Source: an uncultured Pseudomonadota bacterium
Lineage (GTDB): Bacteria; Pseudomonadota; Gammaproteobacteria; Burkholderiales; Usitatibacteraceae
Assembly (NCBI GenBank): GCA_946885905.1
Contig: CAMPHL010000121.1
Coordinates: 1 to 7,325, forward strand
Direction of reading: 5' to 3'
DNA length: 7,325 nucleotides
Shown: positions 5,160 through 7,325 of the stretch, one piece after another
Layout of the letters: every line of letters begins with the position of its first letter
Position numbering within the stretch: the stretch's first letter is position 1
Program-made: the position numbers and the translations under genes
The notes under the pieces: model-generated
Told to the model about the DNA's origin: nothing
The model's input: only the letters and a program-made list of their open reading frames with translations
Database searches by the model: none

Positions 5160-7298
5160 ATGCCCCGCAAGCTTTTCGTCACTACCGCGCTCCCGTACGC
5201 CAACGGCCCGTTCCACATCGGGCACATCATGGAGTACGTCCAGGCCGACATCTGGGTGCGTTTCCAGCGGCTGCAAGGCCACAAGGTCAACTTCGTCTGC
5301 GCGGACGATGCGCACGGCGCGCCGATCATGCTCAAGGCCGAGGCCGAGGGCACCACGCCGGAGGAGCTGATCGCGAAGGTGGCAGAGTCGCACCGCCGCG
5401 ACTACCAGCGCTTCGGCATCAGCTGGGACAACTTCCACTCCACGCACTCGGAAGAGAACGCGGAGCTGTCCACGTCCATCTTCACCGCGCTGCAGAAGAA
5501 CGGGCTGATCGAGACCAAGACGATCGAGCAGTTCTTCGACCCGGTGAAGAAGATGTTCCTGCCGGATCGCTACATCAAGGGCGAGTGCCCGCGCTGCGGC
5601 ACGCCGGACCAGTACGGCGACTCGTGCGAGAACTGCGGGGCGGTCTACGCGCCCACCGACCTCAAGAACCCCTATTCGGCCCTCACGCGCGCCAAGCCCG
5701 TGCTCAAGAAGTCGGAGCACTTCTTCTTCAAGCTCTCGGACCCGCGCTGCGTCGAATTCCTGCGCGGCTGGACGCAGGACGGGCGCCTGCAGCCTGAAGT
5801 CGCCAACAAGGCGCGCGAGTGGCTCGAGGGCGAGCTCAAGGACTGGGACATCACGCGGGATGCGCCCTACTTCGGCATCGAGATCCCCGGAGCGCCCGGC
5901 AAGTACTTCTACGTGTGGCTGGACGCCCCGATCGGCTACCTCGCCTCGCTCAAGAACTACCTCGGGAAGAAAGGGCAGGACTTCGACAAGTACCTCGCCG
6001 ATCCCAGGCTCGAGCAGGTCCACTTCATCGGCAAGGACATCATCTACTTCCACACGCTCTTCTGGCCGGCGATGCTCAGGTTCTCGGAGCGCAAGGTGCC
6101 GGACAACGTGTACGTGCACGGCTTCCTGCAGCTCTCCGGCGAGAAGATGAGCAAGTCGCGCGGGGTTTCGGTGAGCCCGCAGCGCTACGTCGAGCTGGGC
6201 CTGAATCCCGAGTGGGTGCGCTACTACCTCGCGGCCAAGCTGAACGCGCACGTGGAGGACCTCGACTTCAACCCCGACGACTTCCTCGCGCGGGTCAATT
6301 CAGACCTGGTCGGCAAGTACGTGAACATCGCGAGCCGCGCGGCGGGCTTCATCGGCAAGCGCTTCGGCGGCAAGCTTTCCGAGGAGCCGTTGTCGGCCGG
6401 GCGCGAGCTCAAGCACAAGATGCGGGGCGCCGTGGCCCCGCCCGCGGCCGACGACGACCCGGCGCCCGCGATCCTCTTCGAGGTGCGCAGCTTCGCCGAC
6501 GCGATCGCGGCGGACTACGACGCGCGCGAGTTCGGCAAGGCGATCCGGCAGGTCATGTTCCTCGCCGACCGGGTGAACCAGTACGTCGACGAGCAGAAGC
6601 CCTGGGAAATCGCCAAGGAGCCGGGACAGGACGCGGCGCTGCAGTGGTTCTGCACGCTCTACCTCGAGCTCTTCCGCATCCTCACCATCTACCTCAAGCC
6701 GGTCCTGCCGAAGATGGCCGAGGACGTCGAGGCCTTCCTCGGCGTGAAGCCGCTCGACTGGGAGGACGTGGTGGCCCCGCTCAAGCCCGGCCACGCCGTG
6801 CAGCCGTACAAGCACCTGGTCTCGCGCATCGACCCGAAACAGATCGAGCAGCTGCTGGAGCCTCCCGCCGAAGCGAAGCCGGAAGCGCCCAAGGCGGCCG
6901 CCGGCGCAGAGGCGCCGGAGTTCAAGCTGGAGCCCGTCGAGCCGCCCAAGCCGCCGGTGCTGTTGCCGGTCGGCGAAACGATCTCGATCGACGATTTCGG
7001 CCGCATCGACCTGCGCATCGCCCGGATCGTGGACGCGGAGCTCGTCCCCGACGCGGACAAGCTGCTCAAGCTCACGCTCGACATCGGGATCGGGAACCGC
7101 ACGGTCTTCGCGGGCATCCGCTCGGCCTACACGCCGAAGGAGCTCGTGGGCCGTTACACGGTCATGGTGGCCAACCTGGCCCCGCGCAAGATGCGCTTCG
7201 GCGAATCGCAGGGGATGGTGCTGGCCGCGGGCGACGGCAGCTCCATCTACCTGCTGTCGCCGGACGTGGGCGCGGTGCCCGGGCTGCGGGTGAAATAA
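5160..7298 (+). CDS. metG: Methionyl-tRNA synthetase, long form with C-terminal tRNA-binding domain
   Basis: This class I synthetase charges tRNA-Met with methionine in the cytoplasm. The 712-residue protein has the Rossmann catalytic core with HIGH at 19-22 and KMSKS at 329-333. A zinc knuckle is inserted in the connective domain: CPRC (143-146) and CENC (156-159). An anticodon-binding helical domain lies at about 375-555, with the usual [14 protein letters not shown] near 473-486. A Pro/Ala/Glu-rich linker (about 565-605) leads to a C-terminal EMAP/Trbp111-like OB domain (about 607-712) that holds [12 protein letters not shown] and ends GLRVK. The domain order matches the dimeric E. coli-type enzyme. 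The reading frame is open far upstream, but ATG 5160 is chosen because the family starts (M)[15 protein letters not shown] and the promoter lies just before it. No Shine-Dalgarno is seen in the roughly 18-base leader. The gene is intact. Confidence 0.98.
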   Translation: MPRKLFVTTALPYANGPFHIGHIMEYVQADIWVRFQRLQGHKVNFVCADDAHGAPIMLKAEAEGTTPEELIAKVAESHRRDYQRFGISWDNFHSTHSEENAELSTSIFTALQKNGLIETKTIEQFFDPVKKMFLPDRYIKGECPRCGTPDQYGDSCENCGAVYAPTDLKNPYSALTRAKPVLKKSEHFFFKLSDPRCVEFLRGWTQDGRLQPEVANKAREWLEGELKDWDITRDAPYFGIEIPGAPGKYFYVWLDAPIGYLASLKNYLGKKGQDFDKYLADPRLEQVHFIGKDIIYFHTLFWPAMLRFSERKVPDNVYVHGFLQLSGEKMSKSRGVSVSPQRYVELGLNPEWVRYYLAAKLNAHVEDLDFNPDDFLARVNSDLVGKYVNIASRAAGFIGKRFGGKLSEEPLSAGRELKHKMRGAVAPPAADDDPAPAILFEVRSFADAIAADYDAREFGKAIRQVMFLADRVNQYVDEQKPWEIAKEPGQDAALQWFCTLYLELFRILTIYLKPVLPKMAEDVEAFLGVKPLDWEDVVAPLKPGHAVQPYKHLVSRIDPKQIEQLLEPPAEAKPEAPKAAAGAEAPEFKLEPVEPPKPPVLLPVGETISIDDFGRIDLRIARIVDAELVPDADKLLKLTLDIGIGNRTVFAGIRSAYTPKELVGRYTVMVANLAPRKMRFGESQGMVLAAGDGSSIYLLSPDVGAVPGLRVK

Positions 7299-7325
7299 AA
7301 AAAACGCCCGCCGGGTTGGATCGGC
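7297..7325 (+). terminator. Left half of a probable terminator after metG (cut by window end)
   Basis: The metG stop merges into a run of eight A (7297-7304) followed by CGCCCGCC (7305-7312), and the window closes on GGC (7323-7325). A-tract plus GC arm is the left half of a typical bidirectional intrinsic terminator. If the next bases complete GGCGGGCG followed by T residues, the hairpin would be closed with a loop of about ten bases. Only the left arm is actually visible. Confidence 0.5.

Noticed and set aside
1..7325. CRISPR arrays, tRNA or rRNA genes, insertion sequences or prophage parts
   Set aside because: No direct-repeat arrays, tRNA-like cloverleaf arms, transposase motifs or terminal inverted repeats were seen on either strand.

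Overview
The window looks like ordinary chromosome from a high-GC proteobacterium, most likely a betaproteobacterium. Four things point that way: strong GC bias at third codon positions, the divergent metG/mrp pair that is widespread in beta- and gammaproteobacteria, the 188-residue proteobacterial form of dCTP deaminase, and two small families (DUF6352 and DUF6494, recognised from memory) that I associate with Betaproteobacteria. I see no phage, transposon, CRISPR, tRNA or rRNA signal, and no gene-free stretch longer than 300 bases.

Layout. On the minus strand, reading away from position 5075, lie mrp (Fe-S carrier P-loop ATPase, 5075-3987), dcd (3904-3338) and a fold-type III PLP ornithine/lysine-type decarboxylase (3070-1877). 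Next is a 38-codon relic of a PaaI-like hotdog thioesterase (1861-1745). Then comes a tight four-gene run: a DUF6352-type protein (1710-697), an unrecognised 82-residue protein (655-407), a DUF6494-type 68-residue protein (395-189) and the first 64 codons of a threonine/serine dehydratase-like PLP enzyme that leaves the window (192-1). On the plus strand metG (5160-7298) is read divergently from mrp. It shares an 84-base spacer with mrp that holds an extended -10 promoter and a 17-base palindrome. The left arm of what looks like an intrinsic terminator follows metG at the window edge.

The genes are mostly housekeeping: methionyl-tRNA synthesis, Fe-S cluster delivery, dUTP supply for thymidylate, and polyamine synthesis. 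The four-gene run ends in an amino-acid ammonia-lyase-like enzyme, and its other members have no established function.

The least ordinary part is the 267-base spacer between dcd and the decarboxylase. It contains a candidate -10 box, a hairpin whose 3' arm could instead pair with a near-perfect Shine-Dalgarno, and a six-codon ORF (MTGARN) behind that Shine-Dalgarno. A second hairpin covers another Shine-Dalgarno that belongs to an out-of-frame ATG. The decarboxylase's own ATG has no visible Shine-Dalgarno. This has the shape of a translationally regulated polyamine-gene leader, but that reading is inference. The second noteworthy item is the thioesterase relic. I found no convincing entirely new multi-gene system.
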